Shown piece by piece: positions 22,828 to 36,700 of a stretch of DNA of 64,000 bases. The stretch is from positions 8,618,001 to 8,682,000 of the forward strand of contig NC_065406.1 in NCBI RefSeq assembly GCF_024362695.1, in the 5' to 3' direction. The position numbers were made by a program, and so were the translations under genes. Position 1 is the first letter of the stretch, and every line of letters starts with the position of its first letter. The notes under the pieces are model-generated. The model saw only the letters and a list, made by a program, of their open reading frames with translations, ran no database searches and was not told where the DNA came from. The stretch is from Pectinophora gossypiella (Eukaryota > Arthropoda > Insecta > Lepidoptera > Gelechiidae).

Positions 22828-23616
22828 ATGGATAATACAGAAGACTTTACGTTAAGTGACGAAGAAGAAGAAATTACAGCTGATACTGTACTGAAAACTT
22901 TACAAACCGCTTGGCAGAACGAACGATTAGCTCCAGAAATATTGCCGCATTGCAATGATATGGTGGAGTGCATGTTGGGTCAAATACAACACATGGAGCG
23001 AAACATCAACAAGTTACCGAAAACAGATCTTCGGGCCTGTATTCACAAAATGGAACTAAGTAGAATAAAGTTTATTATATGCAATTATTTAAAGATAAGA
23101 CTAAATAAAATAGAAAAATATTGTATTCCAATAATTAATGAAGAGAAGCAACGGATAGAATCCGGTACGAACTATTTAACACCCGCCGAATATAAATATG
23201 CGCAAGAATATTTGCTGAACATGGAAAGTCACCTGAAGTCAGTAGTTCTGAATAAGGTTCCCAGTAACATGCAAGCATTTGATATGGGTAAAATGGCAGT
23301 GTATCCAAACTTACATAGCCATGTATTTTTAAAGGCTAAAGAGAGTGTGAATGGTGTAGTGCTCGAGGATCTTTATGGTGACCAGGATGAGGAAATAGAC
23401 TTGGAAGGTTTGTTCATACAAAACTAATTATGTAATTTTATCAATTGTGGGAAGTTGTCTTTTAACTATTCTGCCTTTCTCAGACTTTATTCTGAGTTTT
23501 ATCAAAAATTTCTATATAAATAAATTGTATTATTTCTTTCAGAGGGTTCACAACACATCCTTCAGTACAAACCCATCGCTGATTTAGTGAAGAATGGAAA
23601 AGTACATCTAATTTGA
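22828..23616 (+). CDS. SLD5: GINS complex subunit SLD5 (GINS4)
   Basis: Two coding exons, 22828-23407 and 23543-23616, give 217 aa (human GINS4 is 223). SLD5 is one of four GINS subunits; with CDC45 and MCM2-7 it forms the replicative CMG helicase in the nucleus. The N terminus is acidic (DEEEEI), followed by the helical A domain (residues 20-145, with KTDLRACIHKMELSRIKFII). The C-terminal B domain is completed only after splicing, ending in LQYKPIADLVKNGKVHLI, the expected SLD5 terminus. Reading on through the intron would instead give a false LFIQN ending. The donor is GAAG|GTTTGT and the acceptor CTTTCAG. The protein is otherwise ordinary. Confidence 0.95.
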
Positions 23617-24794
23617 AAACAATTCTGTGAAAATGAGTTCAGAAAGGTAAGTATGCAAATAATTTGGAACCAGATTTGGATGAAATAAACTATTTGTGGT
23701 TAACGTGGCATACTATATGATATAAACTTAAGATATATTTAAAAAAAATCTGTATTTTGTATTGTATTGTTGGTTACATTATTTTTTGTCTAAATCTTGT
23801 AAATTCAAGAGTTCAAATGAATGAAATAGACAGTTAAACTTTAGATATATTGGTTTTATGAGAGAGAAGTTGTATTCATGGCCCAAGCCACTTTACTAAC
23901 GAATGAGGTATGGAGCATACTTAAGGATTTTTTCTGGAATAACATAGCGATGTTACTCCATGAACAATGAGATTCATATTGTGTTATCCATTATATATAT
24001 TCAAGTGGCAAATTGTTTGAAATAATATTATCTATAAGCCCATATGGGCTTGGTGATGTGTGGGTACTTACCCCAATTGGGATGTGTGTTAGATCATATG
24101 AGATTTACTGACTAATAGTCAAATAAAATATACCAGTTACACAGTCAATAAATATTAATGTATTTCTTTTACTTAAATACAATACACATGTATAATATTA
24201 TTGTAACAATTACAATCTCAAATTAAGTATATAAGGCATCACTTTTACAGATTTAAGTCTTGTATTTTATTGTACATATTTTTCGTTACCTTTCTGCATT
24301 TCCATTGTATAACTTGGAATGCTTATTAATAAACATAATAAAATGCATTTCTATCATAAGTACATAAAGGTTCATTCAATAAAAAGTAAGTACAAATAGG
24401 CATTGTTGTAATAAGTTGAATAAGACCTGTGTGGGAAAATAATTTATCCAGTCATTGAGAACATATTTGTGACTACAGTATTTGGTCCTTATTAAAGCAC
24501 TTGTCATTCATAATGCAATTCATTCAATCTAATTAAAACTAAAGTGGATACATTGTCTTTGTTTCCTTCACTAGTTTAATTGTAATATGAAATGGTAATT
24601 ACTCATTTTACATAATTGGCTAGTTGCTAACACTGACACTTATTATATAATAAAAAGTCTCGTTCAGAATACAATGTATTTTTAAATCAAAGATTCCGTC
24701 ATGGGAGACTTGCCCAATAGTATAACTGGACGAATTTAAGCTGTAGCTACTAAATATAGCTTCTCAGGACATTACATACTATACTGTCTTCGGT
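23617..24794. other. SLD5 - ABCC4 convergent spacer
   Basis: About 1.2 kb of AT-rich sequence lies between the two stop codons. An ATGAGTTCAGAAAG followed by GTAAGT at 23633-23652 looks like a small exon with a good donor, perhaps a 3' UTR intron of SLD5 or the first exon of something else, but no partner exon was found. The 24040-24100 stretch holds a fragment of the CCCAATTGGG repeat family. Confidence 0.5.
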
Positions 24795-27700
24795 TTATAG
24801 TACTGGCTGATCGTCTGCGTCGACGTAGCGTATGTGTTGCGCATGCGCTTTGCTAGCGAGGTCTCGTAAGCTCTGCTCAGCTGCAGGGCCCAACTGTTTC
24901 ACCATGCCATTGAAGTGGCCTTCGTTATTCTGCAACAACTCATGTGGATGTCCACATTCCACTATTTGTCCTGCCTCCATCACCTGGGACAAAGGAACGG
25001 TGTTAAAAAATTGGAACAACATTACACAAAACAATTACACATTGTAATGGAGGTAAGCTACGACACTGGTCGTTGCTACAGTCACGCCACCTTTCGTACG
25101 TCAACACAACTGCTAATAGTCTGTAGACTGATCGTAGTTGAACCAGGAAAAAAAACATTACACAAAACATAACATCACTACTGTATCCCCTAAGGAGAAG
25201 GCAGGGGTGTATAGTATATATTATATACCCACTCTATGCCAGCTATGTCAAAATTGTACATTGTAAAGGGGTTGTAAAGTGTTAAATTATTGATTGTGAC
25301 TGTGGAATAAGAACATGTGTTTAACTTACAACAACTCGATCAGCATCTGCTACAGTATGCAATCGATGAGCCACAGTGATTACTGTGCAGTTCGCGAAGT
25401 ATTTCCTAATGGATTTCTGAATGAGGGCATCCGTGCTGTGAAAGTAAAATATTTTCCTCTATAATAAAAATCAATATAGAATCAATGGCCCTAAATTTGA
25501 ACATCCGCACGAGCACCGGCTCATTGTTTCTTCGGATTGCTTTTCTTCTCAAAATGATAAAACATGGAGTGAGCTTATTCAACAAAACGCTAAACAACAG
25601 ATGGCAAAAAACTATAGGTTTTATTGTCCCAAGAATTGAACACGATTATCAGATTATCGATTATCAGATCAATGAAATACTCACTTGGGATCAACATTCG
25701 CCGTGGCTTCGTCCAGAACAATCAACTTGTTACGCGCTAGCGCCGCTCGCGCGAGGCACAGCAGCTGTCTCTGTCCCGCGCTGAAGTTGGATCCACCAGC
25801 CGCCACCTCCGCTGACAGGGACGTCGCGACTTGCTTCAGCTCCACCTTAAAACAAATTGATATATTGCGATGATCACTGGTAATAGTAGGTGGATGCGAA
25901 CATTGTTCATCGTTCTTCAAGAAGTGCATCGAAAGTACCGAAGGGGGGAAATCGTCGAATCCGTTTCGATATCTCAAGGAAATCAGTCTTATAGTTTCAA
26001 CTCAATTCTTCTTTTCTATCATGTAGGTTGTGAGGCGAATGACCAACCCCATCAATCCTGGTGTCAGGATTAAATGCAATGAAGTCAAAGTTACCTGTTC
26101 TAGTGCTCTCCAGATGTCTGCATCAGTATATTTGTCGAATGGATCCATATTGTAGCGTAAACTGGCAGAGAACAAAACTGGTTCTTGTGGAATGATCGAT
26201 ATTTTGGATCGGAGTTCCTGTAAAGTCAAATGAACCGTTAGCAAAGTATTATGCGATTAATTATTAAGCAACTTATTTTCATAAGTTGTTCCACTGAGAA
26301 AAGTACCTTGAGGCCGATCTTTCCAGTGTCCACATCATCAATGTAAACGTGTCCGTCAATTGGCGCCAATCTGAAGAGTGCTGATATTAGTGACGATTTG
26401 CCCGCTCCTGTTCGCCCGACAATACCGACCTTTGAACAATATTGAGAAATATAGTATCCCTGTACAAAGTTTAAAGCTAGTCTATTGGAAAAGCATTGTC
26501 GAACACTTACTTTCCAGCCGCTTTCAATGACAATATTTAAGTTTTTGAGGACCGGTTCTGCTTCTAGGTCATATCTCAGGAAGAGATCTTTAAACACCAG
26601 TCGTGCTCGCTGTGGCCAACCGGCGGGTGGTAAAGGCCCGTCTGTTTTCTCTTGCGGTAACGAAGTAAACTGTTGCACGCGTTCCACGCTTGTCATCTGA
26701 GAAACGACCTCTGTTGCTTGGCGAATACCATGTTGTACCATATTTACTAAGATCAAGCCTTGACTTAAAGCTAAACCGACATTGCCTGACCGGGTCGAAC
26801 CTGTAAGATGAAATTGAGATAAAATAAGTAGGTTGTTTCGGCCTCCGTGGTCCAGTGCTTGAGCGTTAGGCTCACGATCCGGAGGTCCTGGGTTCGAATC
26901 CCGGTGGGGACATATCACAAAAATGACTTTGTGATCCCTAGTCTGGTTAGGATATTATAGGCTGATCACCTGATTATCCGAAAGTAAGACGATCCGTGCT
27001 TCGGAAGGCACGTTAAGCCGTTGGTTCCGGTTACGTACGTAGTCGTTACATGAGTCATGTCAGGGGCCTTTGGCGGCTCAATAGTAACCCTGACACCAGG
27101 GTTGATGAGGTTGGTAATCCACCTTACAACCCACACGATAGAAGAGAAGTAGGTTTGCTTCGTACATTTAAAGTGCACGTAATAATTTTATATTCAATTC
27201 TAGTTTAATTCACTCACCATTATCTAGAAACAAGAACGTGTATGCCACAACAATGATGTACGACGCACAAATCAAACTTAGCCAGATTCCGAAGGCAGTA
27301 TTCGTAACCATTGTCAAATACCTGAAAAATAGAGATGAAACATGTTAGATTCAGAGACGAAAAATTGTGGGATAATGAAATAACTCGGGATATTTTTAAA
27401 TGTCTTTACTCCTTCTATTTTACACACACCTTATATTAAAACCAAATCCTCTCACCCGACCGACATCGCACCAAAGACTCCCCTTTCTTACTTTTTAAAA
27501 CTGCCTTACGTCCCATTCATTGACCATCCTCCTTTCATACATAACCTCCTAAGACCGAGTGTTCTTTATAAATCGAAACCCCATTGTTTAACTATTATGT
27601 CTGGAAATCTCGGTCTTAAGAGGATAATTGTAAATCAACAAGCAATTAAAGGGCATGGAAAGAATGTTACCATGCAGCTGTGTGGACGTCCTGTTTGTCA

Positions 27701-30700
27701 TCGAACTGCACTCGGAGCAGGTGCTGCGCTCCGCAAGCTCGCACCGTCGACAGACCGGCCATGGTGGCCGACACGTGAGAAAACACCGGGCTGCGCGTCA
27801 CACCTTCCACTCTGCAATACATTACAGAGTTGTTTAGGTACTAAAATAGCAAATATTAACTTAAAATAGTCTGTTTTAACGGATTGCAATTGCTATCTTC
27901 TTCTTACCGTGTGGGTTTAAGTGGTTGGTATTCCACCTCACAACCCTGGTGTCAGGGTTATTACTGAGCCGCCAAAGGCCCTTGACATGGTTCATGTAAC
28001 ATCAGTAAGTAGTAACCGGGACCAACGGCTTGACGTGCATTCCGAAGCACGGATCATCTTACTTTCGGAAAATCAGGTGATCAGCCTGTAATGTCCTAAC
28101 CAAACTAGGGATCACAAAGTGTTTTTTAGATTGCATACCGAAATTATAGCAGAATTATGTATTTGAAATGTCCTTCTTATTACTTACGAGTATTATTGTA
28201 AGTAGCCACGTGAAATAAAATATTCGAAAATACAAAATGAAGAGGGTGTTCGTTGTTGCCTTAATAGATGAACCAGACATTTGATGAAAGTTACCTTTTG
28301 ATAGCTTGTGCGGTATTGAGGTAGACGGTAGTCCAGAAATACATGAGGATCCCACATACGGCGGTGGTCAGTAACATGTATGGGCTGACTATAGCCACCA
28401 TCACCAATATACCGAGCATCACCATGGTTACCTGTAGGAATACAAAGAAATTAAATTGTATACCCACAAATCCACGCAAATGGTATGTAATTCTGTCACA
28501 ATACGATACTACTATTACATACATACATAAACAGCCTATATACGTCCAACTGCTGGGCACAGGCTTCAACCGGAGGGGGTATGGAGCATACTCCACCACG
28601 CTGCTCCAATGCGGGTTTGTGGAGGTGTTTTTACGGCTAATAGCCGGGACCAACGGCTTAACGTGCCCTCCGAAGCACGGAATCATCTTACTTTTTCGGA
28701 CAATCAGGTGATTCAAGCCTGAAAAGTCCTTACCAAACAAAGGAGTCTCACAAAGTGATTTCGACAATGTCCCCATCGGGAATCGAATCCGGATTCCAGA
28801 TCGTGAGCGTAACGCTCTAACCATTAGACCACGGAGGCTGTTGTTTGTACTTCTATTACACATAGTGTAAAATTTTAGATATGTACCTGGATAGAATCTA
28901 AATACATTCGGGGTAACACTTCGTCGACGACGCCCATGTCCTTGGAAAACCGGTTGAGGATACGACCCGAGGAATTGGTGTCAAAGAACCGCATGGTCGC
29001 TGAGAGAATATTGCTGAACATCTGGTTGTGCATCCGGATAGAACTTCTCATGCATACCCACAGAAACAAAATGGACCTGTGTAAGAAGAGAAAATATGAA
29101 CAAGAATTCAATATTAATACGCTAGTTAAATCCTATACAAAAATCACTTAAAAACTACGTAATAAATGTATGTCCTAGAAATGGTTTACATCAAATGGGG
29201 TAGTACTTTTTAACATGTTTAATGTGATGTGATAAAGTGGTTACCACAAATCCAAGTTTCCTACCTCGAAAGGCCACCGGATCATTGTATAGAAATCTAC
29301 TTAAAAGTGTACATTGAAACTTTTGTCGTAAAATAAGTGCTTAGTAGAAAACTGAAAAAAGTCCAGAAATTTTACAATTTTCCTCATTTCACACAGGTAG
29401 CACATTTCTATTAGATTTACAGTACCCTAAGAGGTCCAAACATCATAATTTACCAAATACGGATTTTTTTTGTAAAATTTGACTGGGCTTCTATTATAAA
29501 ATTTCTTAAATTTTAGACAAAATGTATATTGTATGTATTTAACTATTGTAGATTGATTCATCCCTTACAGCATGTTTACCATTGTAAGTACCTACTTACA
29601 ACGGTAAGTTAGGGTAATCACCTGATTACCCTAACTCAAGATCTGTCAAGATAGTATACTACCATTTCACTACCGCAATTTGAGTCATCCCTGATATTAC
29701 ATCTCTTTTTCGTTATAGATAGCTCCCAAACTCAAGATAGTTTAAGATGTTAATCCAATCCAGTAAGCAACGTCAAATTTATCGCTGGAATGATATAAAC
29801 TTTGCAAAGTCATCTGATCTCACCTGCCAGTAGTGAGCACAATACATCCGAATATTCCGAGAGCCCAGATGTATATGTAGAATGAATGATCTACATGTTC
29901 GTGTGGCGCTATATCTTGCATTGTGAGGGCTGTCTTCACCAGCATTCCTATTATAGTGTGATTAGGCTTGATAGTCGTACTGTTTTCCAATTCTGGAGCT
30001 ATAGTGGTAAAATCTGGTAACAACGGTTCAGTGGTGCTGTTAAAATCACTGGTTTCATTTCCACTGGTTGTGTTGGCCATCTTCCTGTAACCAGCTTCTA
30101 CTTTATTCATCCTGGAAAAATAACGTTTTGTTATGCTCTATAAGCTTGATTTGTCGTTTAAGAGGTTGAGCGTGTTCGACTTGCATTCTGTTTGTTAGTA
30201 ATTTATACACTGGCCGGTAATGTAAATAGAAATGCCATTTGATTCTATGTGAATCGGTCTTAGCAAATAAAACAATATAGGCGGACGTGCGACTTTTAAT
30301 AAATAGGAAATAGTCACTTATTTACCTATTTATAATAGAGCACAGAAGGAAAGCTTTCAAAATTATTGTACTAACCAGTAGGTGAGCCACAGGTCTCCGA
30401 GTGACGTGACGACTTGCGCCAGAATTATGCCAAACAGGGTGAACAATAGTAAACACCAACCGCCGCCGGCGCGAAAGTAGTTCTTGTACACTGAGCTTGA
30501 GACGCGTCCTGAAACGAAACAGAGTTCTAGTCTCGAAATTGGTACCAACCACGCTTCTCACCATCAAACATAGGGCAATAAGATACGTGTCACCCGCTTC
30601 AACAAAAGAACACCACATCGAAGCAATTCATCTAGAAAAGCAATATTGCAATTTGACATAAAAGTAAATGCGCAATGCAAACAAATGTCAAATAGCAATA

Positions 30701-33700
30701 TTGCTTTTGTAGATGAATTGCTTCGATGGCCTTTTTAACCCCCCTGTACGTACCTTTTGACATAAGCTCTTCAGTCTCCTGGGGTTCTTCTTGTTCATCT
30801 ACGTTTGTACCATCTTGAATCGTGGTAGTACTTGCATGAGACTGGAATTGAAAAAGTATATTGAGAGATTAGATTCGATCATCAAACCTTTCCGTTTACT
30901 GAAGACGAATTAAGCAATGTCTGCGAGAGCTTTCGATACTTTGTGGTCAACATATTATAAGGTCTTTTGGTTACGCATATGTATTGTGTACATAGAACGG
31001 ATAAAGTTAGGATTTATGTTGACATAGATAGGTATTTACTTTTAGATAAATAACACGAAATCTGTTTATCGCATGTAAAGTGTCTTCCCAGTGTCTAGAT
31101 ATCAGTAAGTGACACATTGTAGCAATGATTTGATAAGATAATCTTGAATGAGTGTACTGTGTGAGCACGAGTCATTTCACTCTATGTCACACCCTTCCAC
31201 TCCCAGAATTTCTTGGATTTGGAATGACCCGCTTTGTTTGGCAAAACACATCGTATTTTCAGAACGTTCCCACCATGGTATAAGAAAGCTCGAAAGTGAC
31301 AGCTAACATTTCAAGGTTAGCTCAGCTGACGCCATCCCACCCTGCGTTGCCATTTCGTAAAAAAGAAATTACCCACGACCAATGTTTTGGTCTTTTTATA
31401 CCATGGTTCCGACTATATACCGATAGGCATTCGTAACGAATTTAAAGATTTATTCAAATAAAAAATATTTTGTCACTATTCGTGTAATCTGTAAGTCCTG
31501 TATACCTGTATAGATATTGTTCGTTGTCGCATGAAGTTCTTTTCGCTGACCGGCTGCTCAGCTTCCTCTTCTTCCATCAGCTCTTCAAACAGCGGCGAAC
31601 GCGATACTTCGTCAAAGTTACCTTGTGATTCTATTTCACCCTGGATAAAATAATATTAATATTTGCATCATTTATTTACCAAACGGTTCAATATTACCAC
31701 CTTTAACTATTGACTTTCGTCTCCCTAGCATTATAACGTTTTTCACAGGGTCCGCTATTTAACTATTGACTTTTGGTAATTTAATACAGAATAGTCATGT
31801 AGCATTAGTACTCAACTTCTTATGGATCACGTATTTTTCATATAAAAGACATCAACGATATTTTTTTGTGTTCAATGATTAAAACTAGATATTAAAGTAT
31901 GTACCAAAACAAAGGCTTTAGATTAAAAAATGTTACGTTATCGTCTTCAAGTCAGCCAAATATATCTTTTAAAACTTACTCAAAACCAGTGATTATTAGC
32001 TAAAGTAAATCTCTTCGTACTAGGCTTATCATTAGCCGCAGTTGTAAAAGCTATAATTGTATAAAGTGGAACAAATTTAATAATAAACAAACATTCGTAT
32101 TTGCATAAAAGATAATCCGTGGCGCTCAGTTATCTATGTGCATTGATATCAACTGAGCAAACACGCATATAATTGTTCAACTTATGGAAAGACATTTCAA
32201 ATAAACCTAGAATAACTTCGTAAACGATCTTTATTGCACATCTACACATGTGATATGATAGGTGGATGTGCAATAGTCCTTTGTATTGTACGTATATCTA
32301 TGTTTTCAAAAAGGTTTTGACTTGAGTTTTTCGTCGTTTTGAATTCTAAGTCATGCCGGTCTGAGCTAATATACTTACGTAAATGTTATAGTTGGATTCC
32401 ACTTGAGTTACAGAGTTTGGTCTCTTTCAAAATTATATATTAAAAAAAACACTAACAAAGGAAAATAGAACCAAGGGTGGAGTTGTACGGTCACGAGTAT
32501 TAATATGTAATATACACTTTGATACCATGTCATGTCATATTAACTTTTTCGACAAATTAAACCGTAAGTCTCATTAAATGTCAAATATGATAGTGCGACA
32601 GGGTTCTAAAGTGGGTACATGACTGTACATCATTCGCCTGTCCTTATCTCATTCCAAGTGAGGTTGGCTTGGCACACTACGAGTGGACTTGTAGGTAAAT
32701 TTCACTAAAAGTGTAGACTAGATGATACTAGATTTCTTCCAGGCAGCCTTATCTACTTAGTTAAAATACATAATGTCGGGTTCTTACCGCGTTATTATCA
32801 GGGATATGAGACTCCCGATATTTCAACAGAGTTGCAAGTGCCATGATCACTTGACGACCTCTTAAATCTCAAACAATGTATAACCTTACTTAGTTTGTAA
32901 CATTCTCGAGGACATCGTCTACAGCCGATGTTCCGATGCCAAGTATCTTTATGAATAACAGATCTGTGTTCCGTGTTCCTGAAACTGTTAAGTTTGGGAG
33001 GATACACAGTGACATATAGAAGAGGCTAAGATTGTCTGGAAGACATGTGTCTTCAAATCAGACAAAGCAGATGTCTGCTTCAGCGATAACGACGCCTGTT
33101 ATGTCTTTATGTATTTTGTTTTATTGTGTAATACTTGTGTCTTTTCTGCTCAATAAAGTATAATGTATTGAGGTAGGTACTTACGTTGTTAAGAATGATG
33201 ATTTTGTCCGCGGCTTTGAGGTGATGGAGCTGGTGAGTGACGAGCACTCGTGTGGCGTGTCGAAGCAGGCCGCTGACGCACTCGCTCACCAGGTGCTTGC
33301 CAACGTGCGTGTCCACGGCCGACAGCGGGTCGTCCAGCAGGTATATGTCCGCCTGTCATTTGTATACGTTTATTTATGACACTCAGAAAAAGTAGCGTAA
33401 AAGGAAGCTAGTGGACCCGCACAGTTACTCCTCAGGCCCCGAAACTTTGTAGCACGATAAAGTATCGTGATGAGAAATTACTCAGTACAATATAATGAGG
33501 AATTTATACTGTAGAGTTGAGAATTTGACGTTCAGGTCTTTTACATAAAAAAAAACGGGTCGTTTTCTACACTAGAGGGACATACAATAGCTGTATTATT
33601 TTACTTAGAGCCACCGAGAAAACGACAGTTTGAAAATATATAACTTGTCCGTCTGCGATGTCTGTCATACTTGATGTCCGTCTCTGGAAGTGCCATGCGA

Positions 33701-36700
33701 AGGATGTAATATACGATCCCGACGACCCGATTACTCTAGACATAGAGGCGACCAATCAGCTCGCGACACCAAACACTTCAGAACCCCGATACCGACCCCG
33801 CCGGCGGGGTCGACGATTTCCCTCATTCAGCGCTTATCGCTGTCGACCCACTAGGGTCGATTAATTCTTTCAAATATTTTTCCTCAGACGACGCTCTGTG
33901 CCGAGGTTCGCGCCCAACTGGGCACCCTCAGGCCTGTTGTTTTAAATTTTGTACCGGGTGAGAGCCCTCAGCGCTCCCCATTTGTCCGGCCAAGTAGTTA
34001 ATACCATCTGCGACAAAACTACAAAAGTCACGACGAAAAAAAGGAAATGGCATGCTTAAACCGCCGACCTATTTCTTTTAGCTTTTACGTGTTTGACGCA
34101 AATATTTAATTGTGTAGGTACTTTATTATCGATAGATAAATATTGAATGTGTACTTTTGTCCAAGGACGTCTCTTTTTCATTAAAAGATAGTGCTCGACG
34201 AGAGGGGAGATACCGAAATATTAGGGTCACTACTAACGGTTTTACTGTAAGCTCTACATGTTGCCAGATGGTTGATAACGATAATACAATACTTTATTCT
34301 GCGATGATACAAATCTGTGATGATGGTGTATTCTATCAATATACTTATACCTTCTTATGTCTTAGTAAAGATTTAATTTTGTCAATACATAACACAAGCT
34401 CACGACTATATCCCAATGGGTAGTCAGAGGTACATCCATCCCAAGATGAACTAAGTACCCACAGCTTACCGAGCTTTTTGTTAGATCTCCGTGATAGGTA
34501 AGCCGTATCGCCGTCTATAATAGTCGAGTCTCGAATAACTCATTCGGACAAGTTCGTAATCGGGGTTGTTATGTCTTTCATTGGCCTTATATGTCTGTTT
34601 CAGACGATTTATGACGTCATTGCCCCGAAGAAATGCACTTTCTTTCATGGCTGTGCAAGCCAATCCTAGAGCGGCAAACTCTACCGCACACTCTGCAGGA
34701 GAAGTCTCCAACTTGTCGTCGCTTTGATGGCGTTTCATTCTCCTGCTCGCCAGTGTGTCAAACCAGTTATACCAAAAAGTATAGAATTATCATTTTTCTT
34801 TGCTATCTGACTTTTGATACTTACACATCATTGTGCCATTTGACTTTCCATTAGGTACATTACACGGCATATAAGGCCATGTAAATGACATTCACAACAT
34901 CTTTATTACGTACTACTTGTGTGTCCTGATAATATATTAAGGTCAAGTACGAATGGGCAATAAATAAGAAAAAAATAGTATAATAATATAGTTTACTTGT
35001 TATCATTAATTAGCACGCTTTTTCTACTAGCAAATTGCTTCGGTCACCATTCGATAAATTTATTGTTGAAAGATATTTTGTAGAGAAACTAGGTGTATCC
35101 AAGGTTAACATATATATTGGTATCATCAACTTATATGTAACTTAATTTGGCAGGACTAAAACTAGTTCTTATTCTTTCTTGCATTTATTGTAAGTAAAGG
35201 ACGGGGCTAAAATTAGGTTAAGTTTGCGTCCGCCTAAGGGAGTGTTAAACGTGTAAGTGTTAAATATACAGATAAGGCTGCGTACGCTAGAATCAATAAC
35301 TTTGCAGTTTCCTTACGATATCAATGCCCGTGGCAAGTTGTACTTTACTTTAATGATAGAGTTCAAACATCCGAACTTATTTCGAAATAGGCAATGCCCC
35401 TAGTTTTTACGTTGAAATAATTAAATTATTGTCTTTAATTTAATTCCCAAATGGTTCTGATACGGACAGATATGCAAAGGTAAAGTTATATAGTTAGACC
35501 GGGAAAAATTAATCGCGAGAATCCACAATACCTAGTATTTTGTCGATGTCCTTATCTATCTACATATTTACGCAGTGTTAGTTGCGAAAGGAATCCTTAG
35601 TCAGAGCAATGACATGTACAGTCATGAGCAATATAATGTACTCACTTTAGGACTCTGTCGCACTAACATATTTGACATTTAGTGAGACTTACAGTTCAAT
35701 TTGTCAAAAAAGTTAATGTGACATGGTCCAAAGTGTATACATATTTGCTCGTGACCGTACAAAACTTTGAGCTTATGAGCGGGTGGGTGCGCTGGTAGCA
35801 AGTCCAGTGATGATTTCATAAATGTAATTTATGATATAGATTTCACTGCGTTTGCGCTTATCGATGCGTTTACGCGAAATTCGTTGATGCAACTACAACC
35901 ATCCTTATGCTGTGATATGACACATCTTTTACTTAGCTAGATGATAAAAAACGGTAAATGATGTCCTAACTAAGTGCTAGTGGAATGATCCACGTTGTGA
36001 ACAAACATTGTCATGTTTGTTGGCGTGTATTTATTTAATACTATTTAAGATATATATCATATACATTTCAGTTCGAAAGTGTTATTTTATGTACAGTACC
36101 TGTCTGTAGCAAGCCCTGGCCAGGCCAATGCGCGCGCGCTGGCCGCCGCTGAGGCTGATGCCTCGCTCCCCTACCAACGTGGAGTCTCCCGCCGGTAGAA
36201 GCTCGAAGTCTCGTACTAAAGCGCAAGCTGTCACCACCTTACAAAATAGGTATACTGAGTTAGTTATTCCTTGGCAGATATAAGGGTGTTAAAAGACCAT
36301 CCGGTATTTGGATAAAATCCTGATAAACAGCGGAGTAAACACTCAGTGGGTGGGTTGTTCGGTTTATCCGTCTTTATCCAACTAACAGGTTTATACCCGG
36401 GTTTGCCATAATTCTCTAAGGACTTTCCTTTTTTTATTTTCTCTATCTACAGATAGTATCTTCTTGATATAGAATTTATATAGAATGAAATACATCTGAC
36501 AGATTTATTGTGTGACTAAAAAGCGGTAGAGTTTTGTTGAAGCCGAAACATTATTATAAGATGTCTTACTCGTGGAATTCCACTAAAGTTCTACCTGACC
36601 AAAGCCAAAAATAAAAAACAACTCATTTCTGTCTTTGTTATATTGTGTTTGTTTGTGTGTCGAGGAGAGAGTGATACAAGTGACCTTAGCACGCGATAAT

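Noticed and set aside
26238..26918. 226-codon frame starting with MICPHRDSNPGPPDREP
   Set aside because: The start is the B-box region of an inverse SINE; the true exon begins at 26800 after a CAG acceptor.
28291..28863. 190-codon minus-strand frame that seems to extend ABC transporter exon 17
   Set aside because: Its upstream two thirds are a SINE; a clear acceptor at 28432-28433 marks the real exon start.
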